Source: Variovorax ginsengisoli (GTDB lineage Bacteria > Pseudomonadota > Gammaproteobacteria > Burkholderiales > Burkholderiaceae_C). From it: a stretch of DNA of 64,000 bases. The position numbers were made by a program, and so were the translations under genes. Of this stretch, positions 34,153 through 43,540 are shown piece after piece. The notes under the pieces were generated by a model. That model saw nothing but the letters and a program-made list of their open reading frames with translations, ran no database searches and had not been told where the DNA came from. Every line of letters begins with the position of its first letter. The first letter of the stretch is position 1. The stretch spans positions 46,701-110,700 of the forward strand of contig NZ_JAUJZH010000026.1 in the NCBI RefSeq assembly GCF_030486595.1, written 5' to 3'.

Positions 34153-34725
34153 TCACAGCAGACCGGGCACCAGCGCCGCCACCCGCCGGCTGTAGGCCAC
34201 GTACGCTTCACCGAATTGCTCGCGCATCCAGCGCTCTTCCATGCGCAGCTTTCGCACCAGCGCCCACAGGACCAGCAAGATCGCGGCGACGCCCCCGAGG
34301 TCCCCGCGTGCGAAGCCGGAGCCCAGGAACGCCAGCAGCAGGCCGGTGTAGATCGGATGGCGGACGAAGCGATAGGGGCCGCCGGTGACGAGTTCGTGGT
34401 CCTGCTTGAGCGTCACCGTGCCGCTCCAGTTCCGGCCCAGGTACGCGCGCGCCGCCACGCTGAACAGCAGGCCCGCCAGCGTGACCGCCGCGCCGATCCA
34501 GAAGGGCCATGCGGCGCGCGGCAGGATGCGCGCATCGAGCAGCGGGATCGGCGCATTCGGGCGCCACAGCAGGCCGATGGCCAGCGCCAGGGGGACGATG
34601 TGCAGCAGCCGGGAGCCCGGCGATTCGCGGCGCACCGTGGGCTTGACGTCGCGCGACATCAGCCACCAATAGATCGCCCAGCTCAGCCACATCGCCGGAA
34701 ACAAGTACCGATGGACGAGGAGCAT
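34153..34725 (-). CDS. Isoprenylcysteine carboxyl methyltransferase-like membrane protein
   Basis: The 190 residues contain five hydrophobic helices and the ICMT/PEMT signature YRFVRHPIYTGLLLAFLG followed by RMEERWMREQFGEAYVAYSRRV. Bacterial members methylate lipids or small molecules with S-adenosylmethionine at the membrane; true prenyl-protein substrates are not expected. ATG 34725 was chosen. The next gene starts 20 bases after its stop. Confidence 0.82.
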   Translation of the reverse strand: MLLVHRYLFPAMWLSWAIYWWLMSRDVKPTVRRESPGSRLLHIVPLALAIGLLWRPNAPIPLLDARILPRAAWPFWIGAAVTLAGLLFSVAARAYLGRNWSGTVTLKQDHELVTGGPYRFVRHPIYTGLLLAFLGSGFARGDLGGVAAILLVLWALVRKLRMEERWMREQFGEAYVAYSRRVAALVPGLL

Positions 34726-34854
34726 GGGAACGCCAAGAGGGCTGGTGGCTCTTGGCCTCATTCTGCCCCTTCGCGCCCGCTTTCCTTGATCGCCGAGGCC
34801 GCGCGCGGTACGCTGGCAGTCGCGGGCGGGTGTCCCTGCCCGGGAGGCAAGGTC

Positions 34855-35307
34855 ATGGCCATGTATGAACGCATCCTCGTTGCCACCGACGGCTCCGAGC
34901 TCTCGCAGCTGGCGGTCCACAGCGCCATCGATCTGGCCCTTCTGATGCAGGCCGAACTGGTCGCCATCAAGGTGGTGCGCCGCGACCCCACCGGCTACTT
35001 CGAAGGATCGGTGCTGCTCGACCAGGCGGATGCCGATCGCCTGGGCGAGCAGTTCAACGTCGAGGCGCAGCGCGTGGTCGACACGGTGAAGGCCACGGCC
35101 GATGCCAGGGGCGTGAAGAACACGCGCGCGGTCGTGGTCCAGTCGGAGCTGGTCTCCGAAGCCATCATCGAGACCGCGAGCCTGCACCACTGCGACCTGA
35201 TCGTGATGGCCTCGCACGGGCGGCGTGGCGTGCAGCGCCTGCTGATGGGCAGTGAAACCCTGCAGGTGCTGACGCACTCGCGCATACCGGTGCTGGTGCT
35301 GCGCTGA
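34855..35307 (+). CDS. Universal stress protein, UspA family
   Basis: This 150-residue UspA domain starts YERILVATDGSELSQLAV and carries the ATP-binding motif G-x2-G-x9-G-S/T in SHGRRGVQRLLMGSETLQVL. A GGGAGG site lies about 8 bases before ATG 34855. It is a single-domain cytosolic stress protein, divergent from the methyltransferase. Confidence 0.92.
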   Translation: MAMYERILVATDGSELSQLAVHSAIDLALLMQAELVAIKVVRRDPTGYFEGSVLLDQADADRLGEQFNVEAQRVVDTVKATADARGVKNTRAVVVQSELVSEAIIETASLHHCDLIVMASHGRRGVQRLLMGSETLQVLTHSRIPVLVLR

Positions 35308-35318
35308 AGCCGCCGCGC

Positions 35319-35732
35319 TCAGGTCTTGTTCACGGCCTTCCTGGCGAGCCACCACCGGGCGATCCGGTCCGCAGGCCCGCGGACCAGCAGGTAGGGCAGG
35401 AACGCCAGGAAGAACACGACCACGATCGCCTCGCCGAGGTAGAAGGTGCCGACAGTCTTGAACTGGTAGACGGCGTCCAGCGCGAAGCCCAGGGCGATGA
35501 TGCGCGAGGTGGCCTTGAAGCCTTCGCGCAGACGGGCGCCGCGGTGGGCCGGATCACGCAGCAGGGCCCGGAAGTATGGCGTGCGGCCGGCGCGGGCATC
35601 CTTGACGCCGTCGAGGGTCGCGACCACGGCCGCCATGATCGGCTGGAAGACGAAGCGGAACGACTCGGGCCCGCTCGGACGCGAGAGCAGATCCGTCCAG
35701 ACGCGGTGAAGCACCTCCTGAATTTCGTTCAT
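35319..35732 (-). CDS. Hypothetical protein with two membrane segments (137 aa)
   Basis: An N-terminal soluble part (MNEIQEVLHRVWTDLLSRPS) is followed by two hydrophobic segments (about 85-120) and a basic C-terminus. GC3 bias is strong. It is convergent with the universal stress gene, 11 bases apart. I recognise the layout as a common uncharacterised Comamonadaceae membrane protein but cannot name a function. The 200-bp gap to 35933 holds nothing else visible. Confidence 0.7.
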   Translation of the reverse strand: MNEIQEVLHRVWTDLLSRPSGPESFRFVFQPIMAAVVATLDGVKDARAGRTPYFRALLRDPAHRGARLREGFKATSRIIALGFALDAVYQFKTVGTFYLGEAIVVVFFLAFLPYLLVRGPADRIARWWLARKAVNKT

Positions 35733-35932
35733 CGTTGACTCCGTGGCTTGCCGGCTTCACCCGTGCCCGGCTCGAGGCGGTCGAGCATGCCGGCGCGGCC
35801 CGGGCGCGTCAACGCCTTTGTTGCGGCGTAGGACTCGGCTGACAGCACGGGTTTGGCCGCGAGTGCAAAGCGATGGTCAGTGGCCTTTGGCCCGCCTATC
35901 ATGCGGGCGACCCATCTTCCGACCCAAGACGC

Positions 35933-36916
35933 ATGGACACCTCGAACACGCCTCTCGCCCCGACGCCGGCCGCCGGCGTCAAGCCGCCCGCACCCGGCAT
36001 GGCCTGGATACCCGGCGGCACCTTCCTCATGGGATCGGACCGTCACTATCCCGAAGAGGCGCCCGCGCACAAGGTCGCGGTCCAGGGCTTCTGGATCGAC
36101 ACCCACGCCGTGACCAACGCCGACTTCAAGCGCTTCGTCGACGCCACCGGGCACGTGACGCTGGCCGAAAAGCCGGCGCGGGCGGAGGACTATCCCGGCG
36201 CCGACCCGGCGATGCTGGCGCCCTCGTCGGTGGTCTTCCGCAAGACCGCGGGGCCGGTCGACATGGGCAACGTCCACAACTGGTGGACCTACCAGCAAGG
36301 CGCCGACTGGCGCCATCCGCGCGGCCCCGGCAGCTCGCTGCAGGGGCTCTGGAAGCACCCGGTGGTGCATGTCGCCTTCGAGGACGCCGAGGCCTATGCG
36401 GCCTGGGCCGGCAAGGCCCTGCCGACCGAGGCCGAATGGGAATTCGCGTCCCGCGGCGGCCTCGACGGTGCGGAGTACACCTGGGGCGACGAGTTCACAC
36501 CGGGCGGCAAGCACATGGCCAACACCTGGCAGGGCCAGTTCCCCTGGCAGAACCTGCTGGTCGACGGCTACGAGGGCACGGCGCCGGTCGGCTCGTTCCC
36601 GCCCAACGGCTACGGCCTGTTCGACATGGCGGGCAACGTCTGGGAATGGACCATCGACTGGTACCAGGAGCACGGAAAGATCGAGCACGCCTGCTGCACG
36701 CTGAACAACCCGCGCGGCGGCACCGCCGACGCGAGCTACGACCCGCGATCGCCCGATGTGCGCATCCCGCGTCGGGTCATGAAGGGCGGCTCGCACCTGT
36801 GCGCGCCGAACTACTGCCATCGCTATCGCCCGGCAGCCCGGATGGCGCAGCCGATCGACACCATGACCTCCCACCTCGGCTTCCGCTGCATCGTGCGCGA
36901 GGAGCGCGCCCTGTAG
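35933..36916 (+). CDS. Formylglycine-generating enzyme (sulfatase-modifying factor)
   Basis: This 327-residue FGE-sulfatase domain protein starts PGMAWIPGGTFLMGSDRHYP and ends GGSHLCAPNYCHRYRPAARM and LGFRC. C290 and C295 match the two copper-binding catalytic cysteines of genuine FGE, so it should oxidise a sulfatase active-site Cys to formylglycine rather than act in EgtB-like chemistry. No sulfatase is encoded in the window. ATG 35933 was chosen over 35873 because the earlier residues are unconserved. Confidence 0.88.
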   Translation: MDTSNTPLAPTPAAGVKPPAPGMAWIPGGTFLMGSDRHYPEEAPAHKVAVQGFWIDTHAVTNADFKRFVDATGHVTLAEKPARAEDYPGADPAMLAPSSVVFRKTAGPVDMGNVHNWWTYQQGADWRHPRGPGSSLQGLWKHPVVHVAFEDAEAYAAWAGKALPTEAEWEFASRGGLDGAEYTWGDEFTPGGKHMANTWQGQFPWQNLLVDGYEGTAPVGSFPPNGYGLFDMAGNVWEWTIDWYQEHGKIEHACCTLNNPRGGTADASYDPRSPDVRIPRRVMKGGSHLCAPNYCHRYRPAARMAQPIDTMTSHLGFRCIVREERAL

Positions 36917-36958
36917 GAAGGGGCGTGGCTGCCGCAACAGCGGGGTCGTCGATCGCGT

Positions 36959-37999
36959 TCAATACAGCCGGCTTCCGGACCAGAGCAGCGACAGCGCCGC
37001 CGCCGCGATCGCGACCACCGCCGAGACCAGCGCCACGACGCCCGTGAGCTCGGTGTCGCGGGTCAGCACCTGGACGCGCGAGCCGAGCTTCTCGTAGACG
37101 CTGCGCAACGCCTCCGCGGTGCCGGCATGGAAGTACTCGCCGCCGGTCATGCGTGCCACCTCGCGCAGGGTCGGCTCGTCCAGCTTCATGTAGATCGCCA
37201 GGCCGTCGGGCGTGGCGGTGTCGCCGTCCACCGTACCGAGCCCGACCACATAGATCCGGACGCCGCGATCGGCGGCCATCTTCGCCGCTTCGAGGGTGTC
37301 GATGCCGGTGGTGCGGCGGCCGTCGCTCAGCAGGATGATCGCGGCGGAATCGAAGGAGCCCGGCGCCACCGGCGTGATCTGCCGGGGCGGCGGCTTCGCT
37401 TTCTCGTCCAGGCTGCGCCCGCGCGGCCGGCTGCCGAATGTCATCTCGCCGAGGTCGATGCCCTGCTCCGGAAACAGCTCCGCCAGGCACAGGACGATGG
37501 CATCGCCCACCGCGGTTCCCATCTGCATCTGGAAGCCGTCGATGCTCGTCACGAGGCTGGCGCGGTCCAGCGTCGCCCGCTGCGCCACCTGGCTGCTGCC
37601 GGCGAAGGTGACGAGGCCGACCTCGATGTCCTTGGGCAGTTCGCGCAGGAACAGCTTCGCCGATTCCTGCGCGGCGGCGAGCCGGGTCGGCAGGACGTCG
37701 CTCACGCGCATGCTGAGCGACACGTCCATGGCCAGCATGATGGACGACCGTGCCCAGGGCAGCGGCACGCGCGCCACCGGCCGTGCCGCTGCGAGCAGCA
37801 AACCCGCGCAGGCCAGCAGGAACATCGCCGGCGGCACGTGCCGCCGCCAGTTGCGGCCTGCCAGCGCGTTGCGGACCAGCGCCAGGCTGCTGTAGTGCAA
37901 GGCTCTCTTGCTGCGGCGGCGCAGCAGCCAGACGTAGGCCGCCGGCAGCAGCGCAAGCGCCGGCAGGAACCAGAGGCAATCGGGCCAGAGGAAGGACAT
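36959..37999 (-). CDS. VWA-domain membrane protein (BatA-like)
   Basis: This 346-residue protein has two N-terminal helices (about 8-25 and 55-73), a von Willebrand A domain with MIDAS motif D92-x-S94-x-S96 (AMDVSLSM), and a C-terminal helix near 322-340. This is the Bat/Aer-operon type of layout, but no partner MoxR ATPase or DUF58 gene is present in the window. A much longer same-frame reading upstream is antisense to alaC and was discarded. Confidence 0.82.
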   Translation of the reverse strand: MSFLWPDCLWFLPALALLPAAYVWLLRRRSKRALHYSSLALVRNALAGRNWRRHVPPAMFLLACAGLLLAAARPVARVPLPWARSSIMLAMDVSLSMRVSDVLPTRLAAAQESAKLFLRELPKDIEVGLVTFAGSSQVAQRATLDRASLVTSIDGFQMQMGTAVGDAIVLCLAELFPEQGIDLGEMTFGSRPRGRSLDEKAKPPPRQITPVAPGSFDSAAIILLSDGRRTTGIDTLEAAKMAADRGVRIYVVGLGTVDGDTATPDGLAIYMKLDEPTLREVARMTGGEYFHAGTAEALRSVYEKLGSRVQVLTRDTELTGVVALVSAVVAIAAAALSLLWSGSRLY

Positions 38000-38088
38000 C
38001 GGCGGCGCCTTGGAGTTGGGCGGTGCGGCACTATCGTGCCCGTGCGGACGCGGTTTCGCAAGAACCGCGCCGCGGCGCGTCCGTCGCC

Positions 38089-39300
38089 TCAGGCCGCCCG
38101 CGTCGCCCCGTCGGCCTTGAACATCGCCCGGATCCCGCGCACGGCCTGCCGGATGCGGGCTTCGTTCTCGATCAGCGCGAAGCGCACATGGTCGTCGCCG
38201 TGGTCGCCGAAGCCGATGCCGGGGGAGACGCAGACCTTGGCCCTCTCGAGCAGGCGCTTGGCGAATTCCAGCGAACCCAGTTCGCGGTACGCGGGCGGGA
38301 TGCGGGCCCAGATGTACATCGAGGCCTTGGGGAGCTCGACCTCCCAGCCGGCTTCGGTCAGGCCCTTGTGGAGCACGTCGCGCCGGGCCTGGTACTTGGC
38401 GGCGATTTCGCCGACGCAGGTCTGGTCGCCCTCCAGCGCCGCGATCGCGGCCACCTGCAAGGGCGTGAACATGCCGTAGTCGTGATAGCTCTTGATGCGC
38501 GCCAGCGCGGCCACCAGATCGGGGTTGCCGACCATGAAGCCGACGCGCCAGCCGGCCATGTTGTAGCTCTTGCTGAGGGTGAAGAACTCGACCGCGATGT
38601 CCTTGGCGCCGGGCACCTGCATGATCGACGGCGCCTTCCAGCCGTCGAACACGATGTCGGCGTAGGCGAGGTCGTGGACGATGAAGATGTCGTGCTTGCG
38701 GGCCAGCGCGATCACGCGCTCGAAGAAGTCGAGCTCCACGCACTGCGCGGTCGGATTCGACGGAAAGCCCAGCACCATCATCTTGGGCTTGGGGTAGCTG
38801 CCGCGGATGGTGCGTTCGAGTTCGGCGAAGAAGTCGACACCCGGCACCAGCGGTACGGAGCGGATGTCGGCACCCGCGATGACTGCGCCGTAGATGTGGA
38901 TCGGATAGCTCGGGTCGGGCACCAGCACCGTGTCGCCGCGATCGAGGGTGGCGAGCATCAGGTGGGCCAGCCCTTCCTTGGAGCCGATCGTGACGATGGC
39001 TTCGGTGTCTGGATCGATCTCCACCTGGTAGCGCTGCTGGTACCAGTGCGAGATGGCGCGGCGCAGCCGCGGGATGCCCTTCGAGGCCGAGTAGCCATGC
39101 GTATCGGGGCGCTGGGCGACCTCGGTGAGCTTCGCCACGATGTGGGGCGGCGTGGCCCCGTCGGGGTTGCCCATGCTGAGGTCGATGATGTCTTCGCCGC
39201 GGCGGCGGGCGGCGAGCTTCAGCTCGGCCGTGATGTTGAAGACATAGGGGGGCAGGCGGTCGATGCGCGCGAAGCGGCGCTTGCCGACAGAAGAGGACAT
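38089..39300 (-). CDS. alaC: Alanine/glutamate-pyruvate aminotransferase AlaC-type
   Basis: This 403-residue class I aminotransferase has the PLP lysine K244 (TLSKSYNMAGWRVGF), the PLP-contacting Asn/Asp/Tyr set (VLGFPSNPTAQC, IVHDLAYADIVFDG) and a conserved N-terminus with PPYVFNITAELKLAARRRGE. It closely follows the AlaC/YfdZ pattern, which makes alanine from glutamate and pyruvate. In many betaproteobacteria it sits before a homoserine dehydrogenase gene; here it is not. ATG 39300 has upstream signal only weakly. Confidence 0.88.
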   Translation of the reverse strand: MSSSVGKRRFARIDRLPPYVFNITAELKLAARRRGEDIIDLSMGNPDGATPPHIVAKLTEVAQRPDTHGYSASKGIPRLRRAISHWYQQRYQVEIDPDTEAIVTIGSKEGLAHLMLATLDRGDTVLVPDPSYPIHIYGAVIAGADIRSVPLVPGVDFFAELERTIRGSYPKPKMMVLGFPSNPTAQCVELDFFERVIALARKHDIFIVHDLAYADIVFDGWKAPSIMQVPGAKDIAVEFFTLSKSYNMAGWRVGFMVGNPDLVAALARIKSYHDYGMFTPLQVAAIAALEGDQTCVGEIAAKYQARRDVLHKGLTEAGWEVELPKASMYIWARIPPAYRELGSLEFAKRLLERAKVCVSPGIGFGDHGDDHVRFALIENEARIRQAVRGIRAMFKADGATRAA

Positions 39301-39411
39301 GGTTGAATCTCACGTAAGCGCCCGGAACCGTCCGAGCGACGCAGGCCGCCATGTGGCGGCCCGATTCGATCATAGCCGCAGGTCAGCGGCGCCCTGAAAC
39401 CAGCGGACCGC

Positions 39412-39645
39412 TCAGGCGCGCAGCGCCAGGTTGAGCTGGTCGACCACCTCGGCCCAGTCGGCATCCTCGCGGATCTCCTCGCGCAGGAACTGGGCCTGGG
39501 CGGGCGTCCAGAAGCTCGCGTCGGCCAAGGCCACCGCGTCGCTCAGCGGCCGGTGCTCGGCGATGAAGCGCTGGATCTCTGACTCCGTGCTGGGAAGCCC
39601 GAGCTGATCGAACAGGCTGTGGAAGGTGTGGTTGCTGAGGTCCAT
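39412..39645 (-). CDS. DUF2789 family small protein
   Basis: The 77 residues MDLSNHTFHSLFDQLGLPST, then IQRFIAEHRPLSDAVALADA and TPAQAQFLREEI, match the DUF2789 family, a helical protein of unknown function. The ATG at 39645 was preferred over a longer ORF start at 39759. It ends 112 bases before the alaC start, on the same strand. Confidence 0.82.
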   Translation of the reverse strand: MDLSNHTFHSLFDQLGLPSTESEIQRFIAEHRPLSDAVALADASFWTPAQAQFLREEIREDADWAEVVDQLNLALRA

Positions 39646-39712
39646 GGCGTGCGAGTCCGTGAGGTCGTTGCCCGAACCATAGCGCAAAGTGCGGCCCGCG
39701 TTGCGCGCGTTG

Positions 39713-40315
39713 TCAGGCGCCGCTGTGCTTGTCGGCACGAGCGAAGCGCTGGGCGACATAGCGCTCGGTCGCCGACTCGACTTCAGGCAGGTTTTCGTGC
39801 AGGCGCTTCAGCAGCCGGATCAGCGTCTCGTGCTCGGCCTCGCTCAGCACGGACAGGAAGACGCGCTCGCGTTCGAGCGCCACGCCGACGATCTGGTCGT
39901 GCAGGCGGCGTCCCTTCGGGGTCAGGGTCGCCATGCGCAAGCGGCCGTCCTTGGCATCGAGTTCGAGGGTGATCAGCTCGCGCTCCTGCATGCTCTTGAA
40001 GCAGCGGCTGACGGACGACTTGTCCATGCCGATCACCCGCGACACCTGCTGGGCCGAGATCGAGCCTTCGGTGGCCAGCAGCACCATGCAGCGCCAGGTT
40101 TCGATGCCGACGTCGAACACGCGCAGGTAGTGCTGGGAGGCACCGCGCGACAGCTTGTTGGCGATCCATGTCAGGAACGCTGGAACGTAGCGCTCGAGGT
40201 CCACGACCTCGCCGCCGGCGCCCATGTCCGGCGTGTCGGCTTCGGCCTGCGATGCCCGCGGGGGGCGTCGTGCCGTGGTGTTCGATGCTTTCGCCAAGCG
40301 CTTGCTGGCAGACAT
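39713..40315 (-). CDS. MarR-family transcriptional regulator of the Rieske operon
   Basis: This 200-residue MarR protein has the helices IETWRCMVLLATEG, SAQQVSRVIGMDKSSVSRCF and wing DAKDGRLRMATLTPKGRR. It is longer than usual because of an N-terminal basic extension. It diverges from the Liv transporter/Rieske oxygenase operon and faces the palindrome at 40395-40426, so it is the likely repressor of both. The ligand is probably the imported aromatic acid. Confidence 0.88.
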   Translation of the reverse strand: MSASKRLAKASNTTARRPPRASQAEADTPDMGAGGEVVDLERYVPAFLTWIANKLSRGASQHYLRVFDVGIETWRCMVLLATEGSISAQQVSRVIGMDKSSVSRCFKSMQERELITLELDAKDGRLRMATLTPKGRRLHDQIVGVALERERVFLSVLSEAEHETLIRLLKRLHENLPEVESATERYVAQRFARADKHSGA

Positions 40316-40394
40316 GGATGGCCCTCTTGGTTGTCTTGGATGTCGTTGCGATTGGAACATGCGGGTCGGCGCCGAGGCAGGGAAAACCCCATTT

Positions 40395-40426
40395 TAGTTG
40401 GCATATCAACTAATTGATACTCCAAC
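40395..40426. promoter_or_regulatory. Palindromic MarR operator
   Basis: TAGTTGGCATATCAACTA at 40395-40412 is an 18-bp palindrome with 6-bp perfect arms, typical of MarR-family boxes (TAGTTG..CAACTA). It overlaps a wider dyad: GTTGGCATATCAA, CTAA spacer, TTGATACTCCAAC (40397-40426), 11 of 13 arm positions matched. It lies between the divergent marR start (40315) and the binding-protein start (40488). It probably represses both directions. Confidence 0.6.
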
Positions 40427-40487
40427 CATCCAAGGGGCAGCCGATCCGACGCCCCGCTTGCACGCCCATCCCATCAGGAGACCCCAC

Positions 40488-41663
40488 ATGCCCTTGTCCC
40501 GCCGCGCGCTCGTCTGCGCCCTCGCTGCTTCGTCCTTTGCTCTCGCCGCGGCGCCAGCGCAGGCCCAGAGCGTCAAGATCGGCATCGTCGGCCCCTTCTC
40601 GGGGCCGTTCGCCCACTACGGCGCCTTGTTCAAGGCGGCCGCGGAGGCCTATGTGGCGGGGCAGGGCGGCAAGCTCGGCGGCAGGGAGGTCGAGTTGATC
40701 TACCGCGACACCGGCGGACCGAATCCGGCCCAGACCAAGAGCCTGGTCCAGGAGCTGATCGTCAAGGACAAGGTCGACTACCTCGGCGGCTTCGTCTTCA
40801 CGCCCAACGCGCTGGCCGTCGCTCCCCTGATCCAGCAGTCGCAGACGCCGACGGTGATCTTCAACGCCGCCACGTCGTCCATCACCGAGAAGTCCGACTA
40901 CTTCGTGCGCACCGGCTACACGCTGTGGCAGGTGACGGTGCCGCTGGCCCGGTGGGCGGCGAAGCAGAACATCGCCAGGGTCGTGACGGCGGTCACCGAC
41001 TATGGCCCGGGGCTGGACGCCGAGGCCGCGTTCAAGAGCGAGTTCGCCAGGCAGGGCGGCACGGTGGTGGAGTCGATCCGGATGCCGATCGCGACCACCG
41101 ACTTCGGCCCCTTCGTCCAGCGCATCAAGGCCAGCGGGGCGCAGGCGGTCTACACCTTCCTGCCCGGCGGCCCGCCCAACCTGGGCTTCATCAAGGCCTA
41201 CAACGAGAACGGACTGGCCAAGTCGGGCGTGCGCTTTCTCGGCACCGCGGAGACCGACGAGTTCGACCTGCAGAAATTCGGCGACAGCGCGGTGGGGCTG
41301 ACCACCGCCTTCCACTACTCGGGGGCGCACGACTCGGCCGCCAACAAGGCTTTCGTGGCCGCCTTGAAGAAGCAGGATCCGGGCGCCGCCGCCAACTACG
41401 CCTCGGTCGGCGCCTGGGACGGCATGCACGTCATCCAGAAGATGATCGAGGCCACCGGCGGCCGGAAGGACGGTCCGAAGGCCATCGCCACCGCGCGCAC
41501 GCTGCAGTGGGAGAGCCCGCGCGGACCCGTGCGCATCGACGGCAAGACCCGCCACATCACGCAGGACGTGTACCTGCGCCAGGTCGAGAAGGTCGGCGGG
41601 GTGCTGGTCAACAAGGAAGTCGAGAGCTTCGGTCCGCAGGTCGACCACGGCCTGGCCCAGTGA
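40488..41663 (+). CDS. Liv-type ABC substrate-binding protein, aromatic-acid type
   Basis: This 391-residue periplasmic binding protein has a classic signal (MPLSRRALVCALAASSFALA, cleavage near AQAQS) and the leucine-binding-family opening VKIGIVGPFSGPFAHYG. AGGAG lies 7 bases before ATG 40488; longer upstream starts were rejected. It heads a five-gene Liv set followed by a Rieske oxygenase, so its ligand is probably the oxygenase substrate. Confidence 0.9.
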   Translation: MPLSRRALVCALAASSFALAAAPAQAQSVKIGIVGPFSGPFAHYGALFKAAAEAYVAGQGGKLGGREVELIYRDTGGPNPAQTKSLVQELIVKDKVDYLGGFVFTPNALAVAPLIQQSQTPTVIFNAATSSITEKSDYFVRTGYTLWQVTVPLARWAAKQNIARVVTAVTDYGPGLDAEAAFKSEFARQGGTVVESIRMPIATTDFGPFVQRIKASGAQAVYTFLPGGPPNLGFIKAYNENGLAKSGVRFLGTAETDEFDLQKFGDSAVGLTTAFHYSGAHDSAANKAFVAALKKQDPGAAANYASVGAWDGMHVIQKMIEATGGRKDGPKAIATARTLQWESPRGPVRIDGKTRHITQDVYLRQVEKVGGVLVNKEVESFGPQVDHGLAQ

Positions 41664-41678
41664 GCCCGCTGCCCTGAC

Positions 41679-42536
41679 ATGACCGTCCTCTTCAACATCG
41701 CCGTCGACGGACTGGCCTACGGCATGGTGCTGTTCGTCATCGCCGTCGGGCTGTCGCTCACGCTCGGCCTGATGCGCTTCGTCAACCTGAGCCATTGCGC
41801 CTTCGCCATGGTCGGCGGCTACTGCGCCGCATTCCTGGTGCGCCAGGCGCAATGGAACTTCTGGCTCGCGGTGCCGGCGGCCGTCATCGCCACCGCGGCG
41901 CTGGGCGCCGTGCTCGAGCTGCTGGTGCTCAGGCACCTGTACCGGCGCAAGGAGCTCGACCAGGTGCTCTTCACCATCGGATTGAGCTTCTTCCTGATCG
42001 CGGCCACCAACGCGCTGGCGGGTCCGCAGGTGCAACTGATCCCGCTGCCGCCCGGGCTCGCCGGCTCGGTGGACCTGGGATTTCGCACCTTGCCGGCGCA
42101 GCGCCTGCTGGTGATCGGCGCCGGACTGGCGGTCGCGGGCGCGGCGGCATGGACCGTCGCGCGCACCCGCTTCGGCATCTGGCTGCGGGCCGCGGTCGAT
42201 CACAGCGGCACGGCCTCCAGCCTCGGCATCCCGATCCGCGTCGTGCAGTGCGCGAGCTTCGCCGCCGGCGCCGCGCTCGCGGGCTTCGGCGGCATCCTCG
42301 GTGCCGAGCTGATGCCGCTGGAGCCGTACTACGCGCTCAAGTACCTCGTGCTGGTGCTGGTGGTGGTGGCCGTGGGCGGCATGGGCAGCATCGCGGGGTC
42401 GCTCGCGGCGGCGGTCGTGCTCGGCGTGATCGAGACCGCCAGCAAGTACCTCGCCTCGGACTGGGGCAGCCTTTTCTTCTTCCTGGCCATGGCGGCGCTG
42501 CTGGCCTGGCGTCCCGACGGATTGCTCAAGCGATGA
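41679..42536 (+). CDS. Liv-type ABC permease (LivH-like)
   Basis: This 285-residue permease starts VDGLAYGMVLFVIAVGLSLT and has helices throughout. The cytoplasmic loop reads RTRFGIWLRAAVDHSGTASS and the end is RPDGLLKR. Its stop overlaps the next start (ATGA). It forms the pore with the following LivM-type protein. Confidence 0.9.
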   Translation: MTVLFNIAVDGLAYGMVLFVIAVGLSLTLGLMRFVNLSHCAFAMVGGYCAAFLVRQAQWNFWLAVPAAVIATAALGAVLELLVLRHLYRRKELDQVLFTIGLSFFLIAATNALAGPQVQLIPLPPGLAGSVDLGFRTLPAQRLLVIGAGLAVAGAAAWTVARTRFGIWLRAAVDHSGTASSLGIPIRVVQCASFAAGAALAGFGGILGAELMPLEPYYALKYLVLVLVVVAVGGMGSIAGSLAAAVVLGVIETASKYLASDWGSLFFFLAMAALLAWRPDGLLKR

Positions 42537-43540
42537 ACACCTCCACCACGCTGCAGGGGCCGGCCGAGGCCCCATCCGAAGCACGGCACGCCGCCGCGCC
42601 GCGCTGCCGGCCGGCCTGGCGCGCCCCCCTGATCGTGCTGGCGCTCGGCGCGCTGGCCTGTGCACTGCTGCCGGAGCAACTGGGGCTGATGACCCGCATC
42701 TTCGTCGCCGCACTGTTCGTGCTGTCGCTCGACCTGGTGGTCGGCGTGGCCGGACTCGCGACCCTGGGGCATGCGGCCGTCTTCGGCACCGGCGCCTACG
42801 CGGCCGGGATCTTCGCGCTCAAGGTGATGCCCGACCCGTTGGCGGGTCTGGCCATCGGCATCGGCGCCGGCGGCCTGCTGGCGCTCGCCAGCGGCGCCTT
42901 CCTGCTGCGCTACCGGGGCTTCACTTTCCTGATGCTGACGGTGGCCGTGGCGCAGATCGTCCTGAGCCTGCCACAGAAGGCGCGCGACTGGACCGGTGGC
43001 GACGACGGGCTGTCCGGCTTCACGGTCGGGCCGCTGCTGGGCCGCTTCGCGTTCGACCTGGAGGGCCGCGTCGCCGCCTTCTATGCGCTGGCCGTGCTGG
43101 TGCTCCTGTACTACGTGGCGCGCCGCCTGGTGGACTCGCCCTTCGGCCTCGCCGTGCGCGGAATCCACGAGAACCGGGCCCGCATGGCGGCGCTGGGGAC
43201 GCCGGTCTACCGGCGGCTGCTCGCCATGTACACCGCCGCGGGTGCGATCGCCGGTGCGGCCGGTGCGCTGTCGGCGCAGACCAACGCCATCGTGGGACTC
43301 GACAGCCTGTCCTTCGCGCTGTCGGCCGAAGCCCTGGTGATGCTGATCCTCGGCGGCGCCGGGCGTTTGGGCGGCGCGCTCGTCGGCGCGGTCGTGTTCA
43401 CCCTGCTGCACCACACGGCGGCCTCGATCAATCCGTACCACTGGCTGTTCGTGGTGGGCTTCATGCTGATGGCGGTGGTGCTGGTTTCGCCGGCGAAGGC
43501 GTGGGGCTGGCTGCGTCGCCGCGCGGGGGCTGCATCATGA
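42533..43540 (+). CDS. Liv-type ABC permease (LivM-like)
   Basis: This 335-residue permease has the LivM-typical LSLDLVVGVAGLATLGHAAV and the coupling loop SPFGLAVRGIHENRARMAAL. Unlike the first operon, here the LivM and LivG functions are separate genes. Both ends overlap neighbours by 4 bases (ATGA), so the whole set is translationally coupled. Confidence 0.9.
   Translation: MNTSTTLQGPAEAPSEARHAAAPRCRPAWRAPLIVLALGALACALLPEQLGLMTRIFVAALFVLSLDLVVGVAGLATLGHAAVFGTGAYAAGIFALKVMPDPLAGLAIGIGAGGLLALASGAFLLRYRGFTFLMLTVAVAQIVLSLPQKARDWTGGDDGLSGFTVGPLLGRFAFDLEGRVAAFYALAVLVLLYYVARRLVDSPFGLAVRGIHENRARMAALGTPVYRRLLAMYTAAGAIAGAAGALSAQTNAIVGLDSLSFALSAEALVMLILGGAGRLGGALVGAVVFTLLHHTAASINPYHWLFVVGFMLMAVVLVSPAKAWGWLRRRAGAAS

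Noticed and set aside
36959..39373. 804-residue leftward frame suggesting a VWA-aminotransferase fusion
   Set aside because: The upstream part is a different frame of alaC, which has its own complete gene. The VWA protein starts at 37999.
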